A stretch of DNA of 64,000 bases from Planctomycetota bacterium (GTDB lineage: Bacteria; Planctomycetota; UBA1135): the NCBI GenBank assembly GCA_008501825.1, contig QQUA01000006.1, positions 248,001-312,000 of the forward strand, read 5' to 3'. The notes under the pieces are model-generated. The model ran no database searches. It was not told where the DNA came from and was given only the letters and a program-made list of their open reading frames with translations. Position numbers and translations under genes: made by a program. Each line of letters opens with the position of its first letter. The stretch's first letter is position 1. Shown in pieces: positions 1 to 8,142 of the stretch.

Positions 1-824
1 CCGCGCAAGGCGGCGGCTCTCCGCTGGTCCACCACAACAAGCTTCTGATTCTGGGCCAGGCAACGCTGCAAGCGCAGTTGACCCCAGAGGGACCTTGGTC
101 AGGACGTTGGCTCTTCGACGGGGACGGCCGGTTCCTGCCGAAGGCTGAAGCAGCGGAAAGTTTTCAAGCCGGCGTTTCCGCCACACCGAGCTCCGAACTT
201 GGCCTGCACCGCATTCACTTTCTGGTGGAAGGCAAGGGTCACCACTTGAAAGCCAGTCGGCCGCTTAGCCTCACCGCCCCGCGACGGGTCGAGTTGGCCG
301 GCGAACCCTTGGTGATTTCCTCCAGCGGTTGGTTCAACCAGGAGTCGAAGTACTTCGATCTGATCCGGCACGTTTTTCATTACCGGATTCTGGACCAAAG
401 CGGCCAGAGTCTGCGCCAAAGCGCTTATGGCGGCGCCGTCCCTCAAGCCCGAGAAAACATTGCCGAAGTTTTAGGAAGCCCGCTGCAACGAATGTTGGAA
501 TTCTTGCAACTGAATCTCCGACACAATCCGGATTGGATCGACGTATCTTCCGGGAACCTCTACGATCGGATCCAAGGCAGCCGCCTTTCGATGAAGTGGC
601 TTCTCACCGAAGACGGCGATTGGCATCCTTCTCTTTTCCAACCCAAAGCGACCGTACTGGAAGTGGTGGAACCCGCCTTCCACATTTGGGAGCTCTCGGT
701 AAACGGCCGGCAGATTGTGCCGGTAACGCAAAACAAATTTCGCTGCCAAGTTTGGCAAGTTCGGGAAAAAGATCAGCAAACTGAAATAAAAGTTCGTTCC
801 CTTTACGAAGTGCACCTGCCATGA
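1..824 (+). CDS. Unknown protein, 5'-truncated by the window edge
   Basis: The reading frame is open from base 3 without a stop, so the gene probably begins before the window; an internal TTG at 78 is not needed as a start. About 273 residues are visible, with no membrane segment and no motif I recognise. The sequence is rich in aromatic residues and alternates hydrophobic and polar residues, as in a soluble beta-rich protein, and the C-terminal third contains a W-E-L-S-V-N-G-R-Q-I-V-P-V strand-like stretch. Its stop overlaps the ATG of the next gene by 4 bases, so the two are probably co-translated. The function is unknown. Confidence is in the existence of the gene, not in a role. Confidence 0.6.
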   Translation, partial: AQGGGSPLVHHNKLLILGQATLQAQLTPEGPWSGRWLFDGDGRFLPKAEAAESFQAGVSATPSSELGLHRIHFLVEGKGHHLKASRPLSLTAPRRVELAGEPLVISSSGWFNQESKYFDLIRHVFHYRILDQSGQSLRQSAYGGAVPQARENIAEVLGSPLQRMLEFLQLNLRHNPDWIDVSSGNLYDRIQGSRLSMKWLLTEDGDWHPSLFQPKATVLEVVEPAFHIWELSVNGRQIVPVTQNKFRCQVWQVREKDQQTEIKVRSLYEVHLP

Positions 825-1864
825 CCCCGCCATTCCCCAAATTGAACCCCCGCACTCTTGGCCTGGCTTCCGCTGCCGGTGGATTGCTTTTCTTGTTCGG
901 TCAATTTGGTGCCTTGAAAGATGCGGCCCAGCGAACCTCCGGCGGCATGCTGTTCTTGTTGACCTTTTCCGGCGCCCTCTTTCTGCTGCTTTTCGCCCGG
1001 CGAGGAATCCGTGGGATTCTTTCACAACCCTTGGTCTTGGTTCCCTTCGGGTTGGCCCTTGGTTTCTTGCAGTTGTTTCAATGGACCCTGGCTCACTCCC
1101 CTTTCCCTTGGTTGACCGAACCTTGGGGACGCCCGAACCTTGGAATTCTCAGCCTCGAAATCAGCGCCCAGTTGGTGGTGGGCATCCTTGTACTTACCCT
1201 GCAGGCGGCCTGGACTTGGGCCATGGTTGTTTCCATTGCACAAGGCCGATTGGATTGCCTGCAAAGAAGTTGGCAACAGGCCTTGCAGAATTTTTGGCGG
1301 GTGTTCGGAGCTTTGTTTCTCGGGCACGCAGTGGTCATGCTCGGCTTCAGCCTGTTGTTTCCCATACTGGGCAGCATGATGGCCGGCTTCGTCCCGGTTG
1401 GCTTGGCCCTTAGCTTTCTTTGGAATCTAAGTTCTTTCTTCCTTGTAGCCTTCGCTTTGGAACCCGGCCCTTGGTGGCCGCAAATGAAGCGGGCTTTGGC
1501 TTTTGGATGGCGAAATAAATTTCACCATGGGCTTCCCATCTTGGCATACATGGCAGTCTTGGGAAGTTTCACTCGACTCTCCATCAGAAGTACGTTTCGA
1601 TATCACTCCAGCACTGAAGTTCATTTGGATTGGATTGGAGGTTTTCCAACCGACAGCCATTGGTGGGAAGATTTAGCAGACCTTGAGAAAGCTTCCCCTT
1701 CACCCGTGGCTACTTTATTCCTGAGCTTTCTCTGGTGGGTTTGCGCCGTGGCTATCAAAATCCAACTCTGTCCCGACATCTTGAGCAAACCTCGCCCATC
1801 GCCTCCGCCGATTTCCAAAGATGCCTGGCAAGAATCAGCGCCTTCGCAGGACCGGCATGAATGA
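821..1864 (+). CDS. Multi-pass membrane protein of unknown function
   Basis: This 347-residue protein has about six to eight hydrophobic segments, including ones near residues 12-30, 42-60, 70-90, 115-140, 165-200 and 205-220, and another near residue 305. The charged tail is short and proline-rich. It starts with an ATG that overlaps the preceding stop (ATGA) and is followed by the small symporter-associated protein, whose ATG lies inside its last codons. The location must be the cytoplasmic membrane. I do not recognise the family. Co-translation with the upstream soluble protein suggests that the two form a pair, but nothing shows what they handle. Confidence 0.65.
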   Translation: MTPPFPKLNPRTLGLASAAGGLLFLFGQFGALKDAAQRTSGGMLFLLTFSGALFLLLFARRGIRGILSQPLVLVPFGLALGFLQLFQWTLAHSPFPWLTEPWGRPNLGILSLEISAQLVVGILVLTLQAAWTWAMVVSIAQGRLDCLQRSWQQALQNFWRVFGALFLGHAVVMLGFSLLFPILGSMMAGFVPVGLALSFLWNLSSFFLVAFALEPGPWWPQMKRALAFGWRNKFHHGLPILAYMAVLGSFTRLSIRSTFRYHSSTEVHLDWIGGFPTDSHWWEDLADLEKASPSPVATLFLSFLWWVCAVAIKIQLCPDILSKPRPSPPPISKDAWQESAPSQDRHE

Positions 1865-2078
1865 CTCTTCCGTTCGGAAACGGGAGCGAAAGCTGGCTTG
1901 GTTGGCCTTCGGCGGTTTGCTCGCTCTACACCTTGATTTTTGGCGGCCCAACCGGGAAGTTTTTGAATTTTGGATTCCCGGGTTGCCGCAAGATTTCGCC
2001 TATCGATTGCTTTGGATTCTCCTGGCGTGGTTGTGGCTGCTCTGGTTTTGCTTACGCCTTTGGCCGATCGAGGACTAA
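1857..2078 (+). CDS. Small membrane protein paired with a sodium/solute symporter (DUF3311-like)
   Basis: This is a 73-residue protein with two hydrophobic helices separated by a short loop containing W-I-P-G-L-P. That pattern resembles the small DUF3311/YhdT-type proteins that often precede SSS-family symporters. The ATG at 1857 sits inside the end of the upstream gene and gives a charged start (MNDSSVRKRERKL); a longer in-frame start at 1821 would add a stretch that merely overlaps the neighbour. Its TAA shares a base with the ATG of the symporter (TAATG), a tight coupling expected for two subunits of one transporter. The family assignment is by size, topology and context only. Confidence 0.6.
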   Translation: MNDSSVRKRERKLAWLAFGGLLALHLDFWRPNREVFEFWIPGLPQDFAYRLLWILLAWLWLLWFCLRLWPIED

Positions 2079-3511
2079 TGGAACCTGTCTTTATCCTTTC
2101 GCTCGCTCTTTACGCCGTCACGGTAGCCACCCTGGGATGGTTGGCGCGCCGTAAAGCCGCTCGTTCTCCCGAAGAATATTTCTTGGCCGGACGAGCGCTG
2201 GGGCCCCTGGTCTTATTCATGGCGTTATTTGGAACCAACGTCACTTCCTTTGTCTTGGTTGGCGTCCCGGCGAAAGCTTTTATGGACGGCCTCGGCACGT
2301 TCAGCTTGAACGTGCCCATTGTGGCTTTGGGCTTGCCTTTGAGTTTTTGGGCGATTGGCGTCCCGGCCCGAAAAGCGGCCATCAAGTGGAACGCCTTGAC
2401 TCCTTCCGAGTTGTACAGCAAACAACTCGGATCTCCCGCTGCTGGAAAATGGTTGTTCCTTTTCTTTTCGATTTACACCCTGCCCTACATGGTGCAGGCC
2501 GTCAAAGGAGCCGCAGTCACTTTGGAATCGGTTAGCGACGGCGCCGTTTCCCAAACCATGGGTGCCGGCATGGTGGTGGCCCTGGCTTTAAGTTACACAT
2601 GGCTCGGCGGCATGCGCGCAACGGCCTGGACCAACGTGCTGCAAGGAAGTTTATTTCTGGCGTTTATGATTGCGGTGCTGTTTTTGATTCCCCAGGAGTT
2701 CGGAGGTTGGGTTTCCGCTTTCGATCAAATTGCCGAGCGGCGCCCGGATCTTCTGACTCTTCCGCAAGACGGATTGTTTTCCAAAGCCGCCTGGACCTCT
2801 TGGAGTTTGGTCATCGCCATCACGGTGGTTTGCTTTCCCCACATACTCGCTCGCCTGATGGCGGCGAAAAGCGAGCGGGCCTTGAGAGCCGCTTGTCTTC
2901 TTTATCCGCCTGCCACGGTTTTGGTTTGGCTGCCGGCCGTCCTTCTCGGAGTGTTTGCCGCGGTTTTTCTGCCTGAGGCTCCGAGCCCGGATCAGGTTTT
3001 CGCAGCCACAACTTCGGCCTGGTTGCCGTCCTGGTTGGCCTCCCTTGGTTTCCTTGCCGTTTTGGCTGCGGTGATGTCGACCCTGGATGCGCAAGTGTTG
3101 GTCTTGAGCAGCATGTTGACTCGGGACGTCTCCGGCAAAAGCCAAGCCGGCAAGGAGGTGCAACAAGGTCGAATCTTCGCTCTCCTCACTGCCGCCCTGG
3201 TTTGGTTCCTTGCCGTACAGTGGGGCTCTTCGGTGTTTGACATTGCCGCCTTGGCCTTTTCCGGCTACACGGTTTTGGCTCCAACCCTGTTTTTCGGTTT
3301 GCGCTGGAACCGCTTCGGTGGTCGCTCGGCGATCGCCTCCATGCTGGCGGGAAATGCCGTCTTATTTCTTTGCCACTTCAATATTGTGAATGGAGGTTCT
3401 TGGCTACCGGCCTGGTGGGGATTTTGGGCAGCCATCCTCGCTGGCTTTCTTTTTCAACAGCCGCCTTCAAGCAAGTCGAATCGCGACCCTCTAAATACGG
3501 CGACGGCGTAG
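2078..3511 (+). CDS. Sodium:solute symporter (SSS family)
   Basis: This 477-residue membrane transporter belongs to the SSS family, which uses the sodium gradient to import substrates such as proline, pantothenate or organic acids. About 13 hydrophobic segments are visible. The N-terminal region has the typical S-P-E-E-Y-F-L-A-G-R block after the first helix, followed by L-F-G-T-N-V-T-S-F, and Y-T-W-L-G-G-M-R-A-T-A-W-T-N-V-L-Q lies near residue 185, a strongly conserved SSS signature. The chosen ATG shares a base with the stop of the small partner; an in-frame start at 1970 would wrongly extend through that partner. The 3' end overlaps hisD tail to tail by 21 bases. The substrate cannot be read from the sequence. 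Confidence 0.88.
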   Translation: MEPVFILSLALYAVTVATLGWLARRKAARSPEEYFLAGRALGPLVLFMALFGTNVTSFVLVGVPAKAFMDGLGTFSLNVPIVALGLPLSFWAIGVPARKAAIKWNALTPSELYSKQLGSPAAGKWLFLFFSIYTLPYMVQAVKGAAVTLESVSDGAVSQTMGAGMVVALALSYTWLGGMRATAWTNVLQGSLFLAFMIAVLFLIPQEFGGWVSAFDQIAERRPDLLTLPQDGLFSKAAWTSWSLVIAITVVCFPHILARLMAAKSERALRAACLLYPPATVLVWLPAVLLGVFAAVFLPEAPSPDQVFAATTSAWLPSWLASLGFLAVLAAVMSTLDAQVLVLSSMLTRDVSGKSQAGKEVQQGRIFALLTAALVWFLAVQWGSSVFDIAALAFSGYTVLAPTLFFGLRWNRFGGRSAIASMLAGNAVLFLCHFNIVNGGSWLPAWWGFWAAILAGFLFQQPPSSKSNRDPLNTATA

Positions 3512-4780
3512 GTCCGCTGCCCGGGCGTGAGCTTCCAAACCTTCCAAGCGAGCCAATAAAGCGGCATCGGCGAAAGCTTGATCGGCGGCGTCGGGATCGT
3601 CCACTCGCATCCACGTCCGGCGCCGCAGAAAAACTCCCGGGTGCAAGCCACCTTGAAAGCGAGCGGTACCGCCGGTAGGCAAGACATGATTCGGGCCGAA
3701 ACCGTAGTCACCGCACACCTCACCGGCTTGTTCGCCCAAGAACAAAGCGCCGGCGTGGCGCAAATGAGGAATCCAAGCTTCCGGTTCCGCCACCGAAAGT
3801 TGCAGATGCTCCGGAGCCAAGGCATTGCAAACTTTGACCGCCGCCACCGGGGAATCGACCACTACAACGTAACCGTTTTGCAAAGCCTGAGCCGCCACGG
3901 CGCCGGGACTGTTGTCGTCGTCGTTAGGCAAGGAGCCCAATTGGGTTTGTAAAGCCGACTCCACGCCTTGCCAGGAAGCTTCGTCCAGGCAAATTAAAAT
4001 CGGCAAGGCATCGGGATCATGTTCGGCTTGAGCCAAGAGGTCGGCGGCGACCAGATCAGGATTGGATTTTTCATCGGCCACCACCACCAGTTCGGAAGGT
4101 CCGGCCAATCCGTCAATGGCAATTTCTCCGGCCAGCAATTTTTTGGCCGCCGTAACCCAGCGATTGCCGGGTCCGACCACGATCTCGCAAGCTCCCAAGG
4201 ATTCCACGCCCAAGCCCAAGGCGGCGATGGCTTGGGCGCCGCCGACTGCTAAAAGTTGGTGGGCCCCAGCCACTGCGGCGGCTGCCAGAGTTACTTGCCC
4301 CGGTCGGGGAGAGGCCACCACCACCTGGGAAACCCCGGCCACCGCGGCCGGAATGACCGTCATCAAAACCGAAGAAGGCAGAGGATGACGTCCTCCCGGG
4401 GCATAAGCGCCGGCACGATCCACCGGGATCCAGGCGTCCCCGGCCAATCCGCCGGGGATCTGCACCAAGGTGTGGCGCAAGGCTTGCTTTTGCGCTTCGG
4501 CGAAATCGCGGATCCGATCGGCAGTTCGTTGCAGGGCTTGTTTGGCTTGCGGCTCAAGATTGCGCCAAGCGTTTTGCAGAGATTCGCTGCCGTAAAGCCA
4601 AGTTTGTCCCGGAGTCAGGTCGCCGAAGCTCTTGGCATACCGCAACAAAGCACTTTCCCCTTGCTTGCGCACCGCCTCGACCACGACCTTGGCAGCGTGA
4701 ACGGTTTGAGCATCCAAACCGGGTTTCGCCCGGGCCGGCAAACGACTCGGGGACACACGTCGCAATAGCGGAGAAGTCAT
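3491..4780 (-). CDS. hisD: Histidinol dehydrogenase
   Basis: HisD performs the last two steps of histidine synthesis, oxidising L-histidinol to histidine with two NAD+ and one zinc ion. The protein has 429 residues, the family's normal length. Visible family blocks are G-P-G-N-R-W-V-T-A-A-K, the D-G-L-A-G-P-S-E-L turn, Q-A-E-H-D with conserved Gln and His zinc-site residues, A-P-E-H-L, and G-P-N-H-V-L-P-T-G-G-T-A-R. It is the last gene of the his operon. Its ATG overlaps the stop of the HisA-HisI-HisE gene (ATGA), so it is probably translated by coupling. It is convergent with the symporter gene. Confidence 0.96.
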   Translation of the reverse strand: MTSPLLRRVSPSRLPARAKPGLDAQTVHAAKVVVEAVRKQGESALLRYAKSFGDLTPGQTWLYGSESLQNAWRNLEPQAKQALQRTADRIRDFAEAQKQALRHTLVQIPGGLAGDAWIPVDRAGAYAPGGRHPLPSSVLMTVIPAAVAGVSQVVVASPRPGQVTLAAAAVAGAHQLLAVGGAQAIAALGLGVESLGACEIVVGPGNRWVTAAKKLLAGEIAIDGLAGPSELVVVADEKSNPDLVAADLLAQAEHDPDALPILICLDEASWQGVESALQTQLGSLPNDDDNSPGAVAAQALQNGYVVVVDSPVAAVKVCNALAPEHLQLSVAEPEAWIPHLRHAGALFLGEQAGEVCGDYGFGPNHVLPTGGTARFQGGLHPGVFLRRRTWMRVDDPDAADQAFADAALLARLEGLEAHARAADLRRRRI

Positions 4781-6078
4781 GGATGGGTTGGAGCGCTTTT
4801 AGCCGGCCCATGGCGGTGTCGCCAGCGGCGTGCGCGGCGGTCCAGCTCGGCTTCCAGTTGTTCCAAGCTCAAACCGGCTTGCAGCAAAGCACTCAGACTG
4901 AAGTAGAACAAATCCGCAGCCTCGTGGAGCAAGGCTTGGCGACGAACTTTGGTCCAGTCCGCCGAACCTTGGCTAAAGGCTTCTACGAATTCTTGGCTCT
5001 CTTCCGCTAGCTTGGCGGTCAAAAAGCCCGGATCCGCCATCAAGCGAGCAGTATAGGACTCTTTCGAACCCGTTTCTTTCCGGGATTGCAGCCGTCGAAA
5101 CAAAGCATGAAGGCCACCGTCTTCCCCCCAGCAACTTCGCTGCTGCTGATGGCAAAAACCGGGGGACTTTTGCCGCACCCAAAAGCAAAGGGCGTCACGA
5201 TCGCAGTCCAAAGCCACTCGCAACAACTCCTGCTCGGCGCCGGAGCTTTCTCCTTTGCGCCAAAGACCGCGAGAGCGGGAATGGTAAACCCCGCGCCGGG
5301 ACTCCACCGCCTGGCGCAAACTGTCCCGATTCGACCATGCAAGGCCGAGGGCTTTGCCGGCTTCATCGCAAACGACCGTTGCCCACAAGCCATCCGGCCT
5401 GTCCGATTGAAGCGGAGCCGCCAAGGCATCGGCCAAGGAGAGCTTCCCGGTGTAAAGCGCCATGCCCAATTGGGCCTTAACCCCCCACTGAGCCAAAGCG
5501 GCGATTTCCTGCTCGGAATGAATGCCCCCGGCGATCACCAGTTCCGCCCCATCGGCGGCTTCCATCAGACCGGCCACCTGCTCCAAATGGGTGCCGGCCA
5601 TGCGCCCTTCTTGTTCGACGAAGGTCACCAAATAACCTCCGACCAAACCATTCAATTCTTGCATTCGGTCGGAGATGCCGCGCCCGGTGCGTTGTCGCCA
5701 GCCCCGCACCACGACTTCTCCGCGGTCGGCGTCGAGGGCGGCGACCACTCGGTCGGCCGGAAGATCCCGCAACAACTCAGGGGTAGCGGCGGTTCCGAGG
5801 ACGATTTTGCTGGCTCCGGCGTCCAGCCAGGCTTCCGCCTGAGCCAAGTCGCGAATGCCTCCGCCGACACGACAGGGATACCGGGCGACCAAGGCCTCGA
5901 TGACCCCGCGGTTGTTTCCTTGTTCCAGAGCGGCATCTAAATCCACCACCGCAAGTTCACCGGCGATGGCAAAACGCGAAGCCACCGCCATAGGGTCTCC
6001 GGCTTCCAAGGCTGCCTTCTTGCCGCCGATCCATTGGACCGCCTGGCCTCGATGTAAGTCTATGGAAGGAAGGATCAT
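4777..6078 (-). CDS. hisA/hisI/hisE: HisA-HisI-HisE trifunctional fusion protein
   Basis: One 433-residue polypeptide appears to carry steps 2, 3 and 4 of histidine synthesis. Residues 1-222 are a HisA isomerase (P-S-I-D-L with Asp7, and A-L-D-A-D with Asp116 as the likely catalytic pair). Residues about 226-318 are HisI, phosphoribosyl-AMP cyclohydrolase (V-Y-H-S-R-S-R-G-L-W-R-K-G-E-S-S-G, D-C-D-R-D-A-L, and Cys309/Cys316). Residues about 322-420 are HisE, phosphoribosyl-ATP pyrophosphohydrolase (S-Y-T-A-R-L, K-L-A-E-E-S-Q-E, H-E-A-A-D-L-F-Y). No stop or frameshift separates the domains. The ATG at 6078 overlaps the hisF stop (ATGA); a longer open frame to 6393 is only read-through of the hisF antisense phase. 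HisIE fusions are common; joining HisA in front is unusual to my knowledge. Confidence 0.92.
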   Translation of the reverse strand: MILPSIDLHRGQAVQWIGGKKAALEAGDPMAVASRFAIAGELAVVDLDAALEQGNNRGVIEALVARYPCRVGGGIRDLAQAEAWLDAGASKIVLGTAATPELLRDLPADRVVAALDADRGEVVVRGWRQRTGRGISDRMQELNGLVGGYLVTFVEQEGRMAGTHLEQVAGLMEAADGAELVIAGGIHSEQEIAALAQWGVKAQLGMALYTGKLSLADALAAPLQSDRPDGLWATVVCDEAGKALGLAWSNRDSLRQAVESRRGVYHSRSRGLWRKGESSGAEQELLRVALDCDRDALCFWVRQKSPGFCHQQQRSCWGEDGGLHALFRRLQSRKETGSKESYTARLMADPGFLTAKLAEESQEFVEAFSQGSADWTKVRRQALLHEAADLFYFSLSALLQAGLSLEQLEAELDRRARRWRHRHGPAKSAPTHP

Positions 6079-6842
6079 AAGGCGTTCTCCAATGGACGGA
6101 CCGGGATCCCGCCATGGGCCAATTCCGATTTCAGCGATTGCACCGTCCGGCCTTCCAGGTGGAAGATCGAGGCGGCCAGGACGGCGTCGGCCCCGGCTTC
6201 GAAAGCCGCAGCCATTTGGGCGACGGTCCGGGCTCCGCCGGAGGCCACGATCGGCACCGAAACCACCTGCCGAACCGCTTGCAGCAGCGCCAGGTCGTAC
6301 CCCTGGCCGGTTCCGTCTCGATCCCAGGAGGTCAGCAGGATTTCCCCGGCACCGGCACGTTCCGCTCGGGCCGCCCAAACCACCGCGTCCCATTCGGTGT
6401 CTTTCTTGCCGCTATGAGTTTTCACCACCCAGCCGCCGGGCCGCTGGGCGCAGTCCAAGGACAACACGATGCATTGCCGCCCGAAACGATCGGCCAGTGC
6501 CGTCAGCAGGCCGGGATTTTCCACTGCGGCGGTGTTGACGGCGACCTTGTCTGCTCCCGCCTCCAGGTAGCGAGCTGCGTCCGCCTCCTTTCGCAACCCT
6601 CCTCCTACGGTCAGGGGAATTCCCAAACACCGGCGCACCGCCTGCACGGTTTTCAAGGAGGCGTTTCTTCCTTCCGGAGTGGCGGACACGTCCAACAGCA
6701 CGATCTCATCCGCTCCCTGTGCCTGATAACGAGCGGCACAGGCTGCGGGATCCCCGGCGTCACGCAAGTTCTGGAATCGAATTCCTTTTACGACTCGTCC
6801 GTCTCGGACATCCAAGCAAGGAATGATGCGTAGAGATTTCAC
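6075..6842 (-). CDS. hisF: Imidazole glycerol phosphate synthase, cyclase subunit
   Basis: HisF is the (beta/alpha)8 cyclase half of IGP synthase. It uses ammonia delivered by HisH to turn PRFAR into imidazole glycerol phosphate and AICAR. The 255 residues include R-I-I-P-C-L-D-V with the first catalytic Asp, L-T-V-G-G-G-L-R, L-S-L-D-C with the second Asp, L-L-T-S-W-D-R-D-G-T and the phosphate-binding V-A-S-G-G. The start is a GTG at 6842, whose last bases form the hisH stop (GTGA); the frame is open further upstream to 7079, but only as antisense of hisH coding phase. The AICAR it releases is a substrate of PurH, also encoded in this window. Confidence 0.95.
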   Translation of the reverse strand: MKSLRIIPCLDVRDGRVVKGIRFQNLRDAGDPAACAARYQAQGADEIVLLDVSATPEGRNASLKTVQAVRRCLGIPLTVGGGLRKEADAARYLEAGADKVAVNTAAVENPGLLTALADRFGRQCIVLSLDCAQRPGGWVVKTHSGKKDTEWDAVVWAARAERAGAGEILLTSWDRDGTGQGYDLALLQAVRQVVSVPIVASGGARTVAQMAAAFEAGADAVLAASIFHLEGRTVQSLKSELAHGGIPVRPLENAL

Positions 6843-7510
6843 GCCTCCGCCTCCCCTTCTAAAGGTTTGCTTTCCGCGGCTGAACCAGCGCCGATTCGAA
6901 ACCAGGCCTTCAGGCACGCCTCGCCGTAGCCTCCGGAAAGTTCCGGATGAAATTGACAAGCCAAAACTTGGCGTCGTTGCACCGCCGCCACAAAGGGAGT
7001 TTCGCCATGTTCGCTCAAGGCGGCGTTCCAATCTTCCGGAGCTTGCAGGAGAGCGAAGCTGTGAGCGAAATAAGCCCAACCCGGTTTTCTAGGAAGGAAT
7101 TTCCCCTCTTCGGCGGCAGGGTGCACCTTCTTCCATCCCATATTGGGCAATGGTTCTGCCGATCCGAGGCTGCGACAAGTTCCTGGAAAGATTCCCAAGC
7201 CCGGCACGCCGGGAGCCTCCTCGCTGCCTTCGGAAAGCAGTTGCATGCCCAAGCAAATGGCCAACATCGGTTTATCCGCTAAAAACCTTTCCACCAAAGC
7301 CATGTCCAGGCCTTCTTCCTGCAAGCGCTGTCGAGCTGGAGCAAAGGCTCCGACTCCGGGCAAGATCAGGAACGGCGCTTCCAAAACTTGTTGTGAGTCC
7401 TGAATGAAAGTCCAACGGAGCTTCAACCGTTCCAGGGCGGCGATGACCGAGGCCAAGTTGGCGGCCCCGGTACGGATCAGGCCGACCCAAGGAGTTTCGG
7501 ATTGGGTCAT
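6839..7510 (-). CDS. hisH: Imidazole glycerol phosphate synthase, glutamine amidotransferase subunit
   Basis: HisH is the class I glutaminase that feeds ammonia to HisF. The 223-residue protein has the expected triad elements: the nucleophile elbow A-I-C-L-G-M-Q-L-L and the C-terminal C-Q-F-H-P-E-L. The N-terminal G-V-G-A-F block is also present. ATG at 7510 overlaps the hisB stop and the 3' end overlaps hisF, placing it in an unbroken chain of coupled genes. The order H-F places the two subunits of one complex side by side. Confidence 0.95.
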   Translation of the reverse strand: MTQSETPWVGLIRTGAANLASVIAALERLKLRWTFIQDSQQVLEAPFLILPGVGAFAPARQRLQEEGLDMALVERFLADKPMLAICLGMQLLSEGSEEAPGVPGLGIFPGTCRSLGSAEPLPNMGWKKVHPAAEEGKFLPRKPGWAYFAHSFALLQAPEDWNAALSEHGETPFVAAVQRRQVLACQFHPELSGGYGEACLKAWFRIGAGSAAESKPLEGEAEA

Positions 7511-8130
7511 GTCAACACTCCCTTGGTGCTGGGGATTTCCGTTCCGCCGCGAACCGCGGTCGCTTGCCGGAGGGCCAAGGCAAAGGCTTTAAAGGTGGCT
7601 TCCGCCCGGTGGTGATCGTTTTCCCCGCGCAGCACTTCCGCGTGCAGGCAGAATTCTCCCGACATGGCCAAAGACCGGAACCAGTGCACTAGATTCTCGC
7701 AAGCCACTTGTCCCAACTTTTCTCGTTGCAAACCCAAAGAAAGAAAAGCAAAAGGACGACCGGAAAGATCGATCACCACCCGAGCCAGGGCTTCGTCCAG
7801 TGGAGCGTAAGCGCTTCCAAATCTTTGAATGCCGGCCCCATCCCCTAAGGCTTTCTTCAACGCCTTGCCAAAAGCCAAGGCACAATCCTCCACGGTGTGG
7901 TGGTCGTCCACCAACAAATCGCCTTGACAGTGGAGCTTTAGGTTCAAGTTCCCATGCCGGCAAAGGTTTTCCAGCATGTGATCCAAAAAGGCCAGGCCGG
8001 TGTCCACGTCGGCACGACCGGCGCCGCCAAGTTGCAACTCGATTTCTACTCGGGTTTCTTTGGTCTGGCGTTTCCAAGTCGCCCGGCGCGGATCGGTTTC
8101 CGGATTGGATCCAAGAGTATTCATGGTCAA
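7507..8130 (-). CDS. hisB: Imidazoleglycerol-phosphate dehydratase
   Basis: HisB removes water from imidazole glycerol phosphate to give imidazole acetol phosphate, using a dimanganese site. This 207-residue monofunctional form shows the metal-binding repeats F-L-D-H-M-L, D-D-H-H-T-V-E-D and E-N-D-H-H-R-A-E-A-T-F-K-A. There is no fused histidinol-phosphate phosphatase, and I see no separate one in this operon, so that step must be encoded elsewhere. It starts 12 bases after hisC; ATG codons at 8130 and 8124 are both usable. Its stop overlaps hisH. Confidence 0.95.
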   Translation of the reverse strand: MTMNTLGSNPETDPRRATWKRQTKETRVEIELQLGGAGRADVDTGLAFLDHMLENLCRHGNLNLKLHCQGDLLVDDHHTVEDCALAFGKALKKALGDGAGIQRFGSAYAPLDEALARVVIDLSGRPFAFLSLGLQREKLGQVACENLVHWFRSLAMSGEFCLHAEVLRGENDHHRAEATFKAFALALRQATAVRGGTEIPSTKGVLT

Positions 8131-8142
8131 TGATCTCGCAGT

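Noticed and set aside
5086-5940. Long plus-strand ORF opposite the HisA-HisI-HisE gene
   Set aside because: It is an antisense shadow; the minus strand encodes conserved enzyme motifs through the whole stretch.
6079-6393. N-terminal extension of the HisA-HisI-HisE frame
   Set aside because: The extra 105 codons are arginine- and glycine-rich read-through opposite hisF phase; the ATG overlapping the hisF stop starts the conserved sequence.
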